Shown here: piece after piece, positions 1-13,001 of the stretch
How positions within the stretch are numbered: position 1 is the stretch's first letter
Layout of the letters: each line of letters starts with the position of its first letter
NCBI RefSeq assembly: GCF_003668045.3
Contig: NW_023276806.1
Coordinates: 229,829,187-229,893,186 of the forward strand
Direction: 5' to 3'
DNA length: 64,000 bases
Source of the DNA: Cricetulus griseus
Lineage: Eukaryota > Chordata > Mammalia > Rodentia > Cricetidae
Position numbers and translations under genes: made by a program
The notes under the pieces: model-generated
What the model was told of the DNA's origin: nothing
The model's input: only the letters and a program-made list of their open reading frames with translations
The model's database searches: none

Positions 1-288
1 GAAAAGCAAACAGCTAAGCCAGTCTTAGGTTACAAGGGGAAATGTGAGAGCCCTGACTCCCCTGGAGGCAGTTGTTTCTGTGTGTTGGGACACGAGGGAT
101 GCTCTTCCAGGTGGCTCTAGATTGATTCCGCAGTCCCAAGATGAGAGTCCTCTGCCTGCTGCATGACGTTAGCTGGCATAGTGTTTGTCATGCCTGTTCT
201 CCCAGCACTCAGGAGGGGCAGCTAGCCTGGGCAGTCGGTGCTGACAGCAGATGCTCTGCCCCACATCTAACTTGCCTTCTCTTTCCAG
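1..288 (+). other. PPP1R10: Intron of PPP1R10 (5' part of gene outside window)
   Basis: No coding exon is recognisable here. A polypyrimidine tract and AG at 287-288 form the acceptor of the first visible exon. By recollection of the mammalian protein, roughly 35 N-terminal codons lie to the left of the window. Confidence 0.7.
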
Positions 289-3200
289 TCTGATGAAAGA
301 AGCACGAAAGATGGTGAGTCGATGTACGTACTTGAACATCATCCTGCAGACCCGAGCCCCAGACGTGCTGGTCAAGTAAGTGGGAGGCAGTGATGGGGAA
401 GGAAGGGGAGGCTTGGGGTTTCTGGGTCACTGGACATGTGAGCTTGCTAGTTCTAAAACTAGGAAGGGCTTAACGGATTCTGATCCCACCTGCCTGCAGG
501 TTTATTGATGTCGGTGGCTACAAGCTTCTGAACAACTGGCTGACATATTCAAAGACAACCAACAACGTTCCTCTCCTGCAGCAGATTCTGCAGACCCTGC
601 AGCACCTCCCACTCACTGTGGACCATCTCAAGCAGGTACCTCCAGGCTGCACCATGCACTTTCCCTTTCTGGGTTAGCCCGACTGATGGAGACCTCACTC
701 GGCTTCTCATGGGTGGCAGTCTGGAATTTGAGGAAAATGGGAATGTGGAGTTGGAAGACTGGGTGTGGATTTATGACCTGATATGACCCTTGGTATATCT
801 GAGCCTCAGTTTTTCATCTCTAAAGTGGGAGTGAGTTGGCCTGTAACTGGGTCTAGTCTAGTACTCTACTAACTGAGCTGTCTTTTGGGTTTCTCTGGCA
901 ATAATTAAGAATGTATCTGGGTGCCAGGCGGTGGTGGTGCACGCCTTTAATCCCAGCACTCGGGAGGCAGAGGCAGGACTTAAACTCTGTGAGTTCGAGT
1001 CCATCCTGGTCTACAGAGTGAGGGATTACAAAGAGAGGCAGACCCTTAAAAAAAAAAAGAAAGAAAACTACAGGTTTTGGAGGTTAAAGTAGGCCAGCAC
1101 TGTCAGTCGGTGGTTTACTTAGTGCTGAGTGAGCTTGTTTTATTCCTGGCATTTACCATCTGCATTTCCTTCTCACAGAACAACACAGCAAAACTAGTGA
1201 AGCAGCTGAGCAAGTCAAGTGAGGATGAAGGTGGGTGCAGTGTGCAAACCGTGCCAGTGTCCGCCCGGACCTGAGCTATGCCCAAACCGTGCCAGTGTCC
1301 ACCCGGACCGGAGCTATGCCCAAACTGTGCCAGTGTCGGCCCGGACCTGAGCTATGCCCAAACTGTGCCAGTGTCGGCCCGGACCTGAGCTATGCCCAAA
1401 CTGTGCCAGTGTCGGCCCGGACCTGAGCTATGCCCAAACCGTGCCAGTGTCCACCTGGACCGGAGCTATGCCCAAACTGTGCCAGTGTCGGCCCGGACCT
1501 GAGCTATGCCCAAACTGTGCCAGTGTCGGCCCGGACCTGAGCTATGCCCAAACTGTGCCAGTGTCCGCCCTGGACCTGAGCTATGCCCTGCCATCTCTGT
1601 ACTATGGCGTTGTCTTTTACTCCTGTCTTCCCTCCCTTCCATTTTCTATTTCTTTTTGGGAGACAGAGTCTCTGTGTAGACTTTGCTGTCCTGGAACTCA
1701 CCAGGACAGTTTGGCCTCAAACAGATCTGACTGCCTCTGCATCCCAAGTGTGGGATTAAAGGCATGAGGCACCAGCCCATTTTACTTTTTGTCACAATAC
1801 TGAGTGTTAGGTGTGTGTTTACATGTTACCCAACCCCAGGGTACCCTGGCATGCTGGGTAAGAACCTAAGTATTAAGTGGAAACCACTCTAGCTATCCAC
1901 CTTTTTTAGTTTTATTAATTCTCAGTATTTGGTTCTTTGAGATACTGAGCATTTTACAACTTTTATGATATCTCAGTGTACCCTTAGTAATTCAGAGAAC
2001 ATATCACACAGAGGATGGATGATGTCATTAATTTCACTGTTGGGTTTGCTGTCACCTGCTTCCAGCTAGCTTATACTGCTTCCCACTCTGAATAGAGGGT
2101 GTTGTTTTATTACTGTTCTCTGTGTGGGATGTTTCACCTGCATGCATGTCTGTGCACCTTGTGCATGAAGAGACGGAGACCAGAGAGTGCCCTAGATCCC
2201 AGAACTAGAGTTACAGACACTTAGGAGCTACCATGTCCTCAAGAATAAAACAGCCATCTCTCTGGCCCCTGAATAGAGAGTTTTTTGGTTTGTTTTGGAT
2301 TCCAAGACAGGGTTTCTCTGTGTAACCATAGCTGTCCTGGACTGGAACTCACAGAGATCCTCTTGCCTCTGCCTCCCCAGTACTGGGATTAAAAGCATGC
2401 GCCATTGCCATCCATCTTTGATTTGTTCTTTGTAGACCAGGCTGGCTTTGAACTCTCAGATCCATCTGCCTCTGCCTTGCCTCCCAAGTTGAGGTTAGAG
2501 GTGTCCCATGCCCAACTGCAAACAGGCTTGGAGATCTTCCTCCTCTGTAGATGCATGAAATGCTCATTGCTGTGAGACAGAAGTCACAGCTGTGTGGCTG
2601 TTACAGAAAGACAGGTCTATATGGTGTGTGGCCATCTTGCTTGCTAAATGTGTCTGCATGATTGGAGAAGATAAGTACCAAAGAAGAGTTTCTGCTGGCC
2701 ATGTTCCTCCAGGGAAGGCTACAAAAAAGTTCTCACAGAGTGGAGATAAATCCAGTCCTTTAGATTTTTAGGCATCTTTCTTCTCTATGTAAACTGTTCT
2801 CATTTCACCTTCCCACCTTGATTGAAGTCATTGCCCCCCAACAGCAAGGAGTGGGGGGGGGCTGCCTTAGACTTTTTTTCCTTCTATTTTAAGCATGTCA
2901 TATTCTTAAGGATTTGAGGGCCTGGAGAGATAACTCAGAGGTTAAGAGTACTGGCTGCTCTTCCAGAGGTCCTGATGGCTCCCAACCATCTGTAATGAGA
3001 TCTTGTGCCCTCTTGTGGCCTGCAGGGATGCATGCAGACAGAACACTTTTGAAATCTTTCAAAAAAAAAAAAAATTCAAGTTATTCCCATCGAACAGATT
3101 TAACAATGGATTTCTTTTTTGTAAACATCCTATTTTCTGTTACTGGAAATATATTGAATTATTACTAAATAAGTAATTTTTTCCCCTTTCTTACCTGCAG

Positions 3201-6200
3201 AGCTCCGGAAATTGGCCTCAGTCCTCGTTAGTGACTGGATGGCTGTCATCCGCTCCCAAAGTAGTGCCCAGCCTGCAGGTAAGCTCCTTGACTCTGTACC
3301 TCAGGGGTTTTCTTTCCCATAAGAGGCAGCTCTAGGGTGACCCTAGGTTGGTTCTTCGCCTCTGCCAGTCTTCTTATCTAAATGAGATTTTTTTTTTTTT
3401 TTTTTTTTTGGTTTTTCGAGACAGGGTTTCTCTGTGTAGCTTTGGAGCCTATCCCGACACTCTCTGGAGACCAGACTGGCCTCAAACTCACAGAGATCTG
3501 CCTGCCTCTGCCTCCTAAATGAGATTCTTACCTGCTTTGTTTTTCCACAACAGAGAAAGATAAGAAGAAACGGAAGGAAGAGGGAAAAAGCCGAACTACG
3601 CTTCCTGAGAGACCTTTGACTGAGGTGAAAACCGAGACCAGGGCTGAGGAGGCTCCAGAGAAGAAGAAGGAAAAGCCCAAGTCGCTGCGAACCACAGCAC
3701 CGAGTCACGCCAAGTTTCGCTCCACTGGTAAGGCCGCTAGCCAGCTTTGCAGTACCATCAATATGCACAGCCAATAGTTTTAGTTGTGATTTCAAACTCT
3801 GAGGAAGAAAGAAGGCTAAAGGAGAAGCCGGGGCACTTACTCAAGGCTAGAACATCTAGGGGTGTCAAGAGGGAGGGACAGTGAGTGAAGGTTGGCGCTA
3901 ACTGCTGTCACCTTGTTTCTCCCCAGGACTAGAGCTGGACACCCCATCTTTGGTGCCTGTGAAGAAGAACTCCAGCACTGTGGTGGTGTCAGACAAGTAC
4001 AACCTGAAGCCCATCCCCCTCAAGCGGCAGAGTGCCACAGCTGCTCCAGGAGATGCTGCTCCGCCTGCGGAGAAGAAGTACAAGCCCCTCAACACAACCC
4101 CCAACGCCACCAAAGAGATCAAAGTGAAGATCATCCCCCCTCAGCGTGAGTCCTCCTGGAGGGCCCTTGGCACAAGGAAAGCGCTTCTGGGTGGGAAGGG
4201 GGGAGATTCTCCTGTCAGCCATTTCCTTGCTCTGCCTTTAATGTTTTGGCATCCTATATTTTTTGTAGGGATTTCCCCTTCCACATTAGATAAGTGGCAA
4301 GAAGCCATGCCCCTCTCAAATGATAACTTTGTCAGCTATCTCCTTCCTGGCTGGACCCTCTGGTGTGCAGCTTGCTTAATGAATTGATTCTAGAATTGTC
4401 ATCAAAGACATAGCTGCCAAAAGAAAGATGGGAGAAAGGGGATTTCCTGTGCAAAGCTTGCTTCCTGGTCACCGTGGGCAGGGACCCCACAGGCGTGCTT
4501 TTGTCTTCTTCCTGGACTCTGCAGGAATAGAATTGTGAAGAAGTTCATTCAATTCATTGCATCTATTCTTTCCTTCTGTAGCTATGGAGGGCCTGGGTTT
4601 CCTGGATGCTCTCAATTCAGCCCCTGTCCCAGGCATCAAAATTAAAAAGAAGAAGAAGGTGCTGTCACCTACAGCTGCCAAGGTGTGAGCCTAGAAGTGG
4701 GTTTTGGTGACAGGGTGTGTGGGGTGCATTCTGGGAGAGTGTGGGCTGGGGCCATGGGGCATCTAGGACCCTGGCTTTGTTGTCCTGGGTGTCCTGTAAG
4801 CTCACTGGATGCTTTCTCTTTCCTAACAGCCCAGCCCTTTTGAAGGGAAAACAAGCACTGAACCGAGCTCAGCCAAACCTTCCTCCCCAGAGCCAACGCC
4901 CCCTGCTGAGCCCATGGACACAGATCGTCCTGGCACCCCGGTGCCACCTGTTGAAGTCCCAGAGCTCATGGATACAGGTAACCCACGATGCCTTGTTAGA
5001 GCCTTTTCTGAAAGGCTGCATCTTGGGCTGGATCTTAGCTTGCTGACAGCCTCTTCTGTAATCTGTCTTGTTTTCAGCCTCTTCAGAGCCAGGAGCTCTG
5101 GATGCGAAGCCTGTGGAGAGCCCTGGTGATCCCAGCCAGCTGACTCGAAAGGGCAGAAAGAGAAAAACAGTGACATGGCCTGAAGAGGGCAAGCTGAGAG
5201 AATATTTCTACTTTGAACTGGATGAAACTGAACGAGGTGAGATGCCAGTTCCCTGCGTTGGGGGTGTGCCAGAATTTGAACACGGGCAGTTTTGCTCACT
5301 TGTTCTCTTGGCCTCTCTGTCTTCCTTGCAGTGAATGTGAACAAGATCAAAGACTTTGGTGAGGCAGCCAAGCGTGAGATACTGTCAGACCGACATGCTT
5401 TTGAGACAGCCAGGCGACTAAGCCATGACAACATGGAGGAGAAAGTGCCCTGGGTGTGTCCCCGGCCTCTGGTTCTGCCCTCACCTCTTGTCATCCCTGG
5501 AAGCAATAGTCAGGAGCGATACATCCAAGCTGAGCGGGAAAAGGGCATCCTTCAGGAACTCTTCCTGAACAAGGAGAGGTGAGCACAGGCCTCCAGGCCT
5601 GAGGTGTGGACCGCCTGTACCATGGGACTGTGTTGTGGGGACTTAGGGAGACACCTCAGTGAACTTCAGGGGCTGAATTAATGTGCTTGTATTCCTTTTT
5701 TTCTCCTCACCTGTGGCGCGTGTCCTGACAGTCCTCATGAGCCCGATCCTGAGCCCTATGAGCCTATACCCCCGAAGCTCATCCCCTTGGATGAGGTGAG
5801 TCTTTGTAGGCGCTGGTGTGGTGGACCGGCGGTGCTGGGCAAAAACATGTGACGATGCCTCTGTGGTGTTTTCCACAGCTCTGATTTGTCTTTTTCTGTT
5901 CTCAGGAGTGTTCCATGGATGAGGCACCGTATGTTGAGACCCTGGAGCCTGGAGGGTCTGGTGGCTCACCTGATGGGGCAGGAGGCTCCAAGCTGCCTCC
6001 GGTTCTGGCCAATCTTATGGGAAGCATGGGAGCTGGGAAGAGCCCCCAGGGCCCTGGAGGAGGAGGAGGCATCAACGTCCAGGAGATCCTCACCTCCATC
6101 ATGGTGTGTGAGCCGACGCCGCTGCCTCACTCATGAGCTCTGCACGCTGTCTCCCACGCTTTACCCTAGCTTTGTCTTTGCTTGTGTTTGGTTTCTTTTC

Positions 6201-8004
6201 CATTTAGGGTAGTGCTGGGCTTCAGTTTTGGGAAAGGGTCTCACTGCGTTGCCCAAGCTGGTCTGGGACTCAGCCTACACCTGTGCCCAGCTTATCCATT
6301 TCTTGGTCTGCATTTCCATGTATGTTCTTGCTTTGCCCTGGCCATCAGTCACTCTCCTAACTGTCATTTTACCTACTCGCAGGGCAGTCCAAACAGCCAC
6401 CCTTCAGAGGAACTACTGAAACAGCCAGAGTACTCAGACAAGCTCAAGCAGATGCTGGGTAATCCTCAGGGCCAGCCACAGGAGCCCGGGGAGGATGCCC
6501 TGTGGCAGAGGGGGGAAACAGGGTTCCCCAGATGCAGAAGAGCATGGGACTGTTGCCACTGGGCAAGAATTGGGAGGGGAAAACTGGACAGAGAGCATGG
6601 CTCTGCCAGGTTGGTCTGAGATGAGTTGGGCACACTTGGGTGGGAAACCATGCCATTCTTCGAGTTCTCTTTCTGACTGGCTCCTGTTTTCATTTACAGT
6701 GCCACATGGACTTCTAGGTCCTGGTCCTGTAGCCAATGGCTTCCCACCAGGAGGCCCCGGGGGCCCCAAGGGCATGCAGCATTTCCCCCCTGGTCCTGGA
6801 GGGCCCATGCCAGGTAGGTGAGAGGGGTAGGTGAGAGGGATTTGGTGGGCTTACTGCTTCTTTTCAGCATGGCAACAGCCAGGGATCACCGAAAGTGGGA
6901 CGGGGTCAGGTTAGAGGCAGCAGTGCTAGAGTGTAACAGATAACTGATTTTTTTTTTTTTCCCCTTCCCCTTTATCTAACAGGTCCCCATGGAGGCCCTG
7001 GTGGTCCAGTAGGTCCACGTCTTTTGGGTCCCCCACCCCCTCCTCGGGGAGGTGATCCCTTCTGGGATGGCCCAGGTGACCCCATTCGAGGTGGCCCAAT
7101 GCGTGGGGGTCCAGGACCTGGTCCTGGACCATACCACAGAGGTCGAGGAGGTCGTGGAGGAAATGAGCCGCCGCCACCCCCTCCATTTCGAGGAGCCAGA
7201 GGAGGTCGTTCTGGAGGAGGACCCCCAAATGGCAGAGGGGGTCCTGGTGGAGGAGGCATGGTTGGAGGTGGTGGGCACCGCCCACATGAAGGCCCTGGAG
7301 GAGGAATGGGCAGTGGACATCGTTCCCATGAAGGCCCGGGAGGAGGAATGGGCAGTGGACATCGTTCCCATGAAGGCCCCGGAGGAGGAATGGGCAGTGG
7401 ACATCGTTCCCATGAAGGCCCGGGAGGAGGAATGGGTTCTGGTGGTGGACATCGCCCCCATGAAGGCCCTGGACATGGGGGACCTCATGGCCACCGGCCG
7501 CATGATGTCCCTAGTCATCGAGGCCATGACCACCGAGGTCCACCACCTCATGAACACCGTGGTCATGATGGCCATGGGGGAGGCGGCCACCGAGGGCATG
7601 ATGGAGGCCACAGTCATGGAGGAGGTGAGGACACTTCTCATCCCACACATGGATAGATTTTTAAGTGTCTCATACCAGATTGCGGGGTGGGGGGTGTAAG
7701 GGAGAGGTAGAAAGAACATTAGGGTTCTATCTCCATGTCTTCTCTGTATATAAGGAAGGCAGCTCCCACTCTCTGTCTTTACATCAGATCCCCAAACACT
7801 GTCTTTGAAGGCTTGTCCCAGTTGCTCAGGACTCGGGTTGGGGATGGTGGTGGCCTCTTAGCTGTTTTCTGACCATTCTGCTCTGGTTCCACAGATATGT
7901 CCAACCGCCCTGTCTGTCGACATTTCATGATGAAGGGCAGCTGTCGCTACGAGAACAACTGTGCCTTCTATCACCCGGGGGTCAATGGGCCCCCGCTGCC
8001 GTAG
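289..8004 (+). CDS. PPP1R10: PPP1R10 / PNUTS, serine/threonine protein phosphatase 1 regulatory subunit 10 (5' partial)
   Basis: Nuclear PP1-targeting subunit that partners with TOX4 and WDR82 and acts on chromatin and RNA polymerase II (family knowledge). Sixteen coding exons are in phase: 289-375, 500-635, 1179-1230, 3201-3278, 3554-3727, 3927-4145, 4582-4682, 4830-4977, 5078-5236, 5332-5578, 5732-5795, 5906-6103, 6383-6458, 6700-6813, 6983-7624 and 7895-8004. They encode 867 aa, so the full protein is about 903 aa. In order: a TFIIS N-terminal (LW) domain in the first four exons (KFIDVGGYKLLNNWL, LVSDWMAV); a basic/proline linker; the PP1-binding RVxF-type motif RKTVTW in 5078-5236; a Gly/Pro/RGG-rich exon with GHRSHEGPGGGMGS repeats; and a C-terminal CCCH zinc finger (CRHFMMKGSCRYENNC...H) ending GPPLP. 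All introns are GT-AG and no disruption is seen. The 3' end faces ABCF1. Confidence 0.97.
923..3522. repeat. SINEs in PPP1R10 introns
   Basis: B1 elements lie at about 923-1068 (+), 1650-1775 (-), 2281-2415 (-) and 3387-3522 (-), and a B2 element at about 2920-3075 (+). They were recognised from the B1 phrase 'cctttaatcccagcac' or its complement and the B2 phrase 'ggctggagagatggctcag'. The stretch 1790-2280 and the stretch 2560-2900 hold no feature I recognise. Confidence 0.85.
1235..1590. repeat. 38-bp minisatellite, about 9 copies
   Basis: The motif GAGCTATGCC recurs at 1273, 1311, 1349, 1387, 1425, 1463, 1501 and 1539, exactly 38 bp apart, with a last 39-bp unit at 1578. Units differ by only a few bases. 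The array begins about five bases after the splice donor at 1231. Because 38 is not a multiple of three and units lack stops, it creates spurious open frames on both strands. Confidence 0.95.
7261..7470 (+). repeat. PPP1R10: 42-bp coding tandem repeat in PPP1R10
   Basis: Within exon 6983-7624 a 42-bp unit encoding GHRSHEGPGGGMGS is repeated about four to five times with near-identical bases, in frame. As I recall it, the human protein carries more copies of a related repeat, so the array probably varies between species. Confidence 0.85.
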
Positions 8005-9020
8005 GCCGGCCCCACCCCGCCCGCACCCCTGTGGACTGCAGCCTTGCTCCTTTCACTCTTATGGCTTCTGTGAGGCCTACTTCCCCTTTTCCCCAGCTGA
8101 TGAGGAGCCGGCCCCCTCCGTTCCCACCTGGTTGGGTTCCTGGGGGTTTCTGATCACTGGTGCGCATTGATGTACATACTCCCCTCCAGTCTGGAGAGGA
8201 GAGAGACTGGACACACTCTATATGCTGGACTGCTGAGACGGCTGGCTTCACTTTGTGAGGAGATTCGCCCTGTGCCCCAAACCCCTTCCAGTATTAGCCC
8301 CGATGCCTGAGAACCTAAAGCTGGTCACCCTGGAGACCTCTGCTCTCCAATTGCACATGGAACTGAGTTGGTCACCTGCACTTAGGAAACCAAGCCAAGC
8401 CAAGCTCATTATCCCCTTGGGGTGAGGGGTGATGAGGGGTACCATATATCCCACTGCACTGAGGGCTCAAGCTGGCTGGAATTGAGTTCTGGAACCACCC
8501 TCTCTTGTGCCCCTCATGGGCCAGTCACTGTTGAGTCCTTTCTCAAGGAAGACTGCAACTGTTAGTACCCAAGTCTTTGTGGGTCTGCCAGGTTCAGTGA
8601 GGGCACATTCATATCCATACCTAGTTAAAAGTAGCTGGCGGAGGGGAGGCCTGCAGCGTTAGGCCACTCTTGCCTACAGCCATGTTAGAGACTCCATTAA
8701 ACACTTCCGTGAGACCAGCTTTCATCAACTTAGCCCGGGCGCACCGGGCCTAACGCACTACATGCACTGCCTTTGGGAGTGGGCTTGCTCCTTACCCCAT
8801 ATGGACCCTGTCTGCGAGGCTTCTCGGGTAGATTCAGCAGGAGTGGCCCCGCCCCAGTCCTCTCCTTCCCCTGTCTTGGCATCAGTTGTTTTCTATGAAA
8901 ACAGTGGGTTGGTTTTGTGCAGGGTCTTGGGTTAGAACCACAATGGATTTGAGGAGTTTTTTCTTTTGATTTTGTATATTTTGTACATTAATAATAAACA
9001 GTGGAAAGAGAAGCAGCTTA
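8005..9020 (+). other. PPP1R10: PPP1R10 3' UTR
   Basis: About 1 kb of non-coding sequence follows the TAG at 8002-8004 and runs to just after the AATAAA signal. It is free of SINEs, unlike the flanking DNA, which supports it being mature-transcript sequence. The cleavage site is inferred. Confidence 0.85.
8993..8998 (+). terminator. PPP1R10: Poly(A) signal AATAAA of PPP1R10
   Basis: Canonical hexamer at the end of the SINE-free 3' UTR, just before the first B1 of the intergenic region. Confidence 0.85.
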
Positions 9021-9029
9021 TTTAACCCC

Positions 9030-12000
9030 TGCTGTGTTTTGACTCTTGCTTTTTTGTTGTTATTGTTTTGTTTTTTAAAGACAATTTCTCTTGTGTTACA
9101 GCTCTGGCAGTCCTAGAACTCACTTTGTAGACCAGTCTGGCCTCAAACTTGAGATCTGCCTCCTGAGAGCTGGGATTAAAGGCGTGCACCACCACCTCCT
9201 GGCTTTTTAAAAAACATTTGTCTGTTTATTCTTATATGTGCATTGGGTTTTTTCTTCATTTATGTGTAGGTGAGGGTATCAGGTCCTCTCAACTGGAGTT
9301 AACTGGAGTTACAGCTGTGAGCCACCATGTGGTTGCTGAGAATTGAACCCAGATCCTCTGAAAGAGCAGCCAGTGCACTTAACCACTGAGCCATCTCTCC
9401 AGCCTGTGCTGGCTAGTTTCATGTCAACTTGACACAAGCTAGAGTCAATCAGAGAAGAGGAAGCCTCAACTGATCATAAGATCAAGCTGGCCAGTGGTGG
9501 TGGCACACACCTTTATGTCCAGAGGAAGAGACAGGCAGAGTTTGAGGCCAGCCTGGTCTACAGAGCGAGTTCCAGGACAGCCAGGACTACACAGAGAAAC
9601 CCTGTCTTGAGAAGGCAGGAAACCAAGCTGTAGGCAAGCCAGTTAGGGCATTTTCTCAACTAGCGATTGCTAGGACGCTGTGGGTGGTGCCATCCCTTGG
9701 CTGATGGCCCTAGGTTCTATAAGAAAGCAGGCTGAAATGCCAGGTGTGGTGCTTATTATACCAGTACTCTAGAGGCAGAGGCAGGTGGATCTCTGAATTT
9801 GAGGCCAGCCTGGTCTACAAAGAGTTCCTGGACAGCCAGGGCTGTTACACAAGGAAAACCCTGTCTTGGTGTGTGTGTGGGGGGAATCAGGCTGAACAAG
9901 CCAGTAACCAGCACTCCCCCTTGGCCTCTGTCAGCTCCTGCCTCCAGGTTCCTGCCCTGTTTGACTTTCTTCAATGATGGACTAGGTGTGGAAGTGTAAG
10001 CCAAATAAACTCTCTCCTCAAGTTGCTTTTAGTCATGTCTCATCACAGCAATAGAAACACTAACTAGAACAATCTGACCAACACAGGCACCAGGCATATG
10101 TGTGATACACATATCACATAATTACAAGGAGGCAAAACAGTCATGCTTAAAGTCTAGAAGAGCTCCATATGGTGGGAGAGAATGGCTCTGTCAATTGTAC
10201 TCTGACCTCCATACACTTGCCATGGCACACTCTCTTTAATTCCATCCAGCACGCAGGAGGCGGAATCACGCAGGTTTCTGAGTTAGAGGCCAGCCAGAGC
10301 TTTACAGTGAGACCCTGTCTCAAAACAGAAAAGGTTCCCCGTGTCTAGCTGATGGAACAGGATTTGAAAAGAAGCAGAAGGGCCTTGTCGGGTACACAGA
10401 CTTAGGGAAGGAGGGGAGTCTGGGATGTAAGCAGCAGAACAGTGGCCCCTGATTGCTGTGTGTCCATTGGAACCATCCGAGGGGCCTGACAGGATCCGAG
10501 TTTGCAGGTGTCTTGAGTGTTATTTCCAGTATCGGCCACACGAGGGCAGTAACCTCTTAACTCTCACAAGTACCATGGCTAAAAGCTGGTGGGAATCAAC
10601 CAGCCTGTGGTTACAGCGCTTCTTGTACCTCTTCAAGGCTCCATCACTTCTTCTCCCCATCTCCTACAAGCCCAAGACTCCCCAAAGAGAGCTCAATGTT
10701 TTCCCTACATTTTACTTTAAGGTCAAGGGGCCGGAGTGATGACTCTGGGCGTCTGCTTCTATTCCATGGGGCTGGCTTCAATTCTCAGCACCTGATAAAT
10801 GTGGCTCACAGCTGCCTTGAATTCCAGCAGCTGGAATTTGGACACCCTCTTCTGGCCTTTGCACCTCCCCACACCCCTACACCAACCTGTGCATATACGT
10901 ACATGAAAATGAGTCAGAATGGCCCCGGTAGGCTCATATATGAGGGAGTTCAGAGTCATCAGGAGTGGAACTATTTGAAAAGAAAAGGGGTGACCTTGAG
11001 GAAGTGTGCTGCTCAGTTTTGAGCCTTTTGAAAGGCTCTCTTTTCCTGCTGCTGGTGGATTAGGATGTAGCTCTCAGCTACTCCAGCACCATAGCATGCC
11101 TGCCATGGTGATAAGACTAAACATCTGAAATTGTAAGTAACCAAGCCACCAATTAAATGCTTCCTAGGAGCTGTCTTGGTCATGGTATCTCTTTACTGCA
11201 ATAAATAAAATATATTTATGTGTGTCTGTGTGGGGTTGTATGCATGAGTGCAAGTGTCCTTGCATCCCCTTGGAAGCTGGAGTTACAGATACCTGTGCTA
11301 GGAACTCAAAGTCTGTGGAAGAGCATCAAGGAGTCTTAACCACTGAGCCATCCCTCCAGCCCACAAAGACTTATGTGCACCAGTGCTTGCCTGAATGTGT
11401 GTGCATTGCATGTGTGCAGGACCCTCCCAGGCCAGAAGAGGGTGTCAGATCTACTGGGGTGAGAGTTACAGTTGTTAGGGTGCAGACTTGAACCTAGGTC
11501 CCCCAGATATGCAGCCGGTACTTTTTTTTTTTTTTTTTTTCAAGACAAGGTTTTTCTGTGTATCCTGGCTGTCCTGGAACTTGCTCTGTAGACCAGGCTG
11601 GCCTGGAACTCACAGAAATTCGTCTGCCTCTGCCTCCTGAGTGCTGGGATTAAAGGTGTGAGCCAACACCACTCAGACTCACATCCAAGTCCTTGATATT
11701 CACTAAATCACCAACACTCCATAATTCCTGCATTGTCTCATCTAGACGGAGTGAGTGGATGAAGCAGGAGCAGAAGCAATAGTGTCACAGTTTAGATTAT
11801 CCACAGAGGCCCCCGACACCAGCTCCACTGGACCAAGACATGGAAGAGCTTCAAGGTCAACCAGTCACCTTAAGTACTCCACAGTGGCTGGACTGAAAAA
11901 AATCCCTTCACACTCAGTGTGCTCACTGCATCCCACTTGTGACTCCTTGGAAAATAATTTTTCCACACTGGACTCTGTATTTGCCCTGGAAAACCATTCA

Positions 12001-12470
12001 TTCCTTTCTCCTTCAACACTTCACATTTAGTCTGTTTTCCCCATTTCCCCCTTCTCTCCACCAGTCCCAAGTGTTTCCCTGAACACTGGACCTGCTTCTC
12101 CCAGGTGGACAGGCTCTGGGCCTCACTCCTGTTCCAAGTGCGACTCCAAATCTGGAAATCTGTCCTTTCTGGACACATGGCAATCTTTAACCAAAAATAT
12201 TACACACATGGAAGTCAGATATGTCACAAATGTCCATGCCTTAGTTTTTGAGTCTTTGTAGCCAAGGCTTGCTTCAAATGTACTAGGTAGCCAAGGGAAG
12301 CCCTCCTTCTACCTCCTGGGCGCTGGAATCAGAGGTGTGCGCCCTATCCCAACATGGTCTGTTGGTCTTAGATCATCAGCTCGGTCACACCCCCTCCCTG
12401 AGGGCACAGAGGGCACACTGGCAGGGGAGGACGGAACAGCAAAAGCTGAGGAGACTCCACACAGGGACAG
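9030..12470. other. Intergenic region between the convergent PPP1R10 and ABCF1 3' ends
   Basis: No gene was seen. Contents: B1 (-) 9060-9205; B2 (-) about 9225-9410; an old rodent repeat resembling URR1 at about 9414-10073 split by two B1s (9488-9620 and 9738-9880); a degraded B1 10195-10325; a B2-like element 10722-10905; another old interspersed repeat 10960-11215; a B2-like element (-) 11220-11375; and B1 (-) 11520-11680. 10330-10720 and 11690-12330 hold nothing I recognise. Confidence 0.75.
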
Positions 12471-13001
12471 GATGTCAGCAACCCCAGTGCTTTATTTCCC
12501 CCCCTCTGAAAGGAGACTGCACTTCATCAGCTCCCTTTCCTGCCCTCAAGCCCCCACCAGACAAGCCACCACAAGCACCAGATCTTGGGTTGGTGACACA
12601 ACAGGTCTCAGACACTGGCCTCCAGCCGTGCTGTGGTTCCGGCTGCTTGTGTCAGTGAGGACCCTTCCAAAAGGAGGGACCAGGCAGAGTCAGTCCTGAG
12701 TGGCCAGAGTCTTGAGACAAGAGGCCACCTTAACTTGGCTTGAGAAGAATGGACCACAGCAAAGGTCACCTCTGTCTGGCAAGAGATGCTGAGGGTAAGC
12801 CAGTTCTGTTATCTGAAGGAGACACAGTCCTTCGGTGGGAAGGACACAATCCACACGGATCCTGTCACACGCATCAAGGCAACACTCCACCTTCATGGCC
12901 CATGTGGCTGAGTTGGCAGCAGACACAGCGGGCGTCTGGGTGGGTACAGGCAGAGACCCCAGCCACAGGAGCTTGTCTCAGAAGGTTTCCAGGAGGGGAG
13001 C
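12470..13001 (-). other. ABCF1: ABCF1 3' UTR
   Basis: Non-coding sequence downstream of the ABCF1 stop, running to a poly(A) signal at 12491-12496. No SINE interrupts it. Confidence 0.8.
12491..12496 (-). terminator. ABCF1: Poly(A) signal of ABCF1
   Basis: TTTATT on the + strand is AATAAA on the minus strand, about 505 bp downstream of the ABCF1 stop. Confidence 0.75.

Noticed and set aside
1235..1767. Repeat proteins (PVSAR..., PKLCQCRPGPELC...) or a CRISPR-like array
   Set aside because: Translation of the 38-bp minisatellite; units are contiguous without unique spacers, and the locus is an intron of a mammalian gene.
9225..9410. tRNA genes suggested by A/B-box-like sequence in many places
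   Set aside because: These are B2 and related SINEs, tRNA-derived but not functional tRNAs.
10530..10550. CTCF-like site CCACACGAGGGCAG
   Set aside because: Two mismatches inside the core; too weak compared with the four reported sites.
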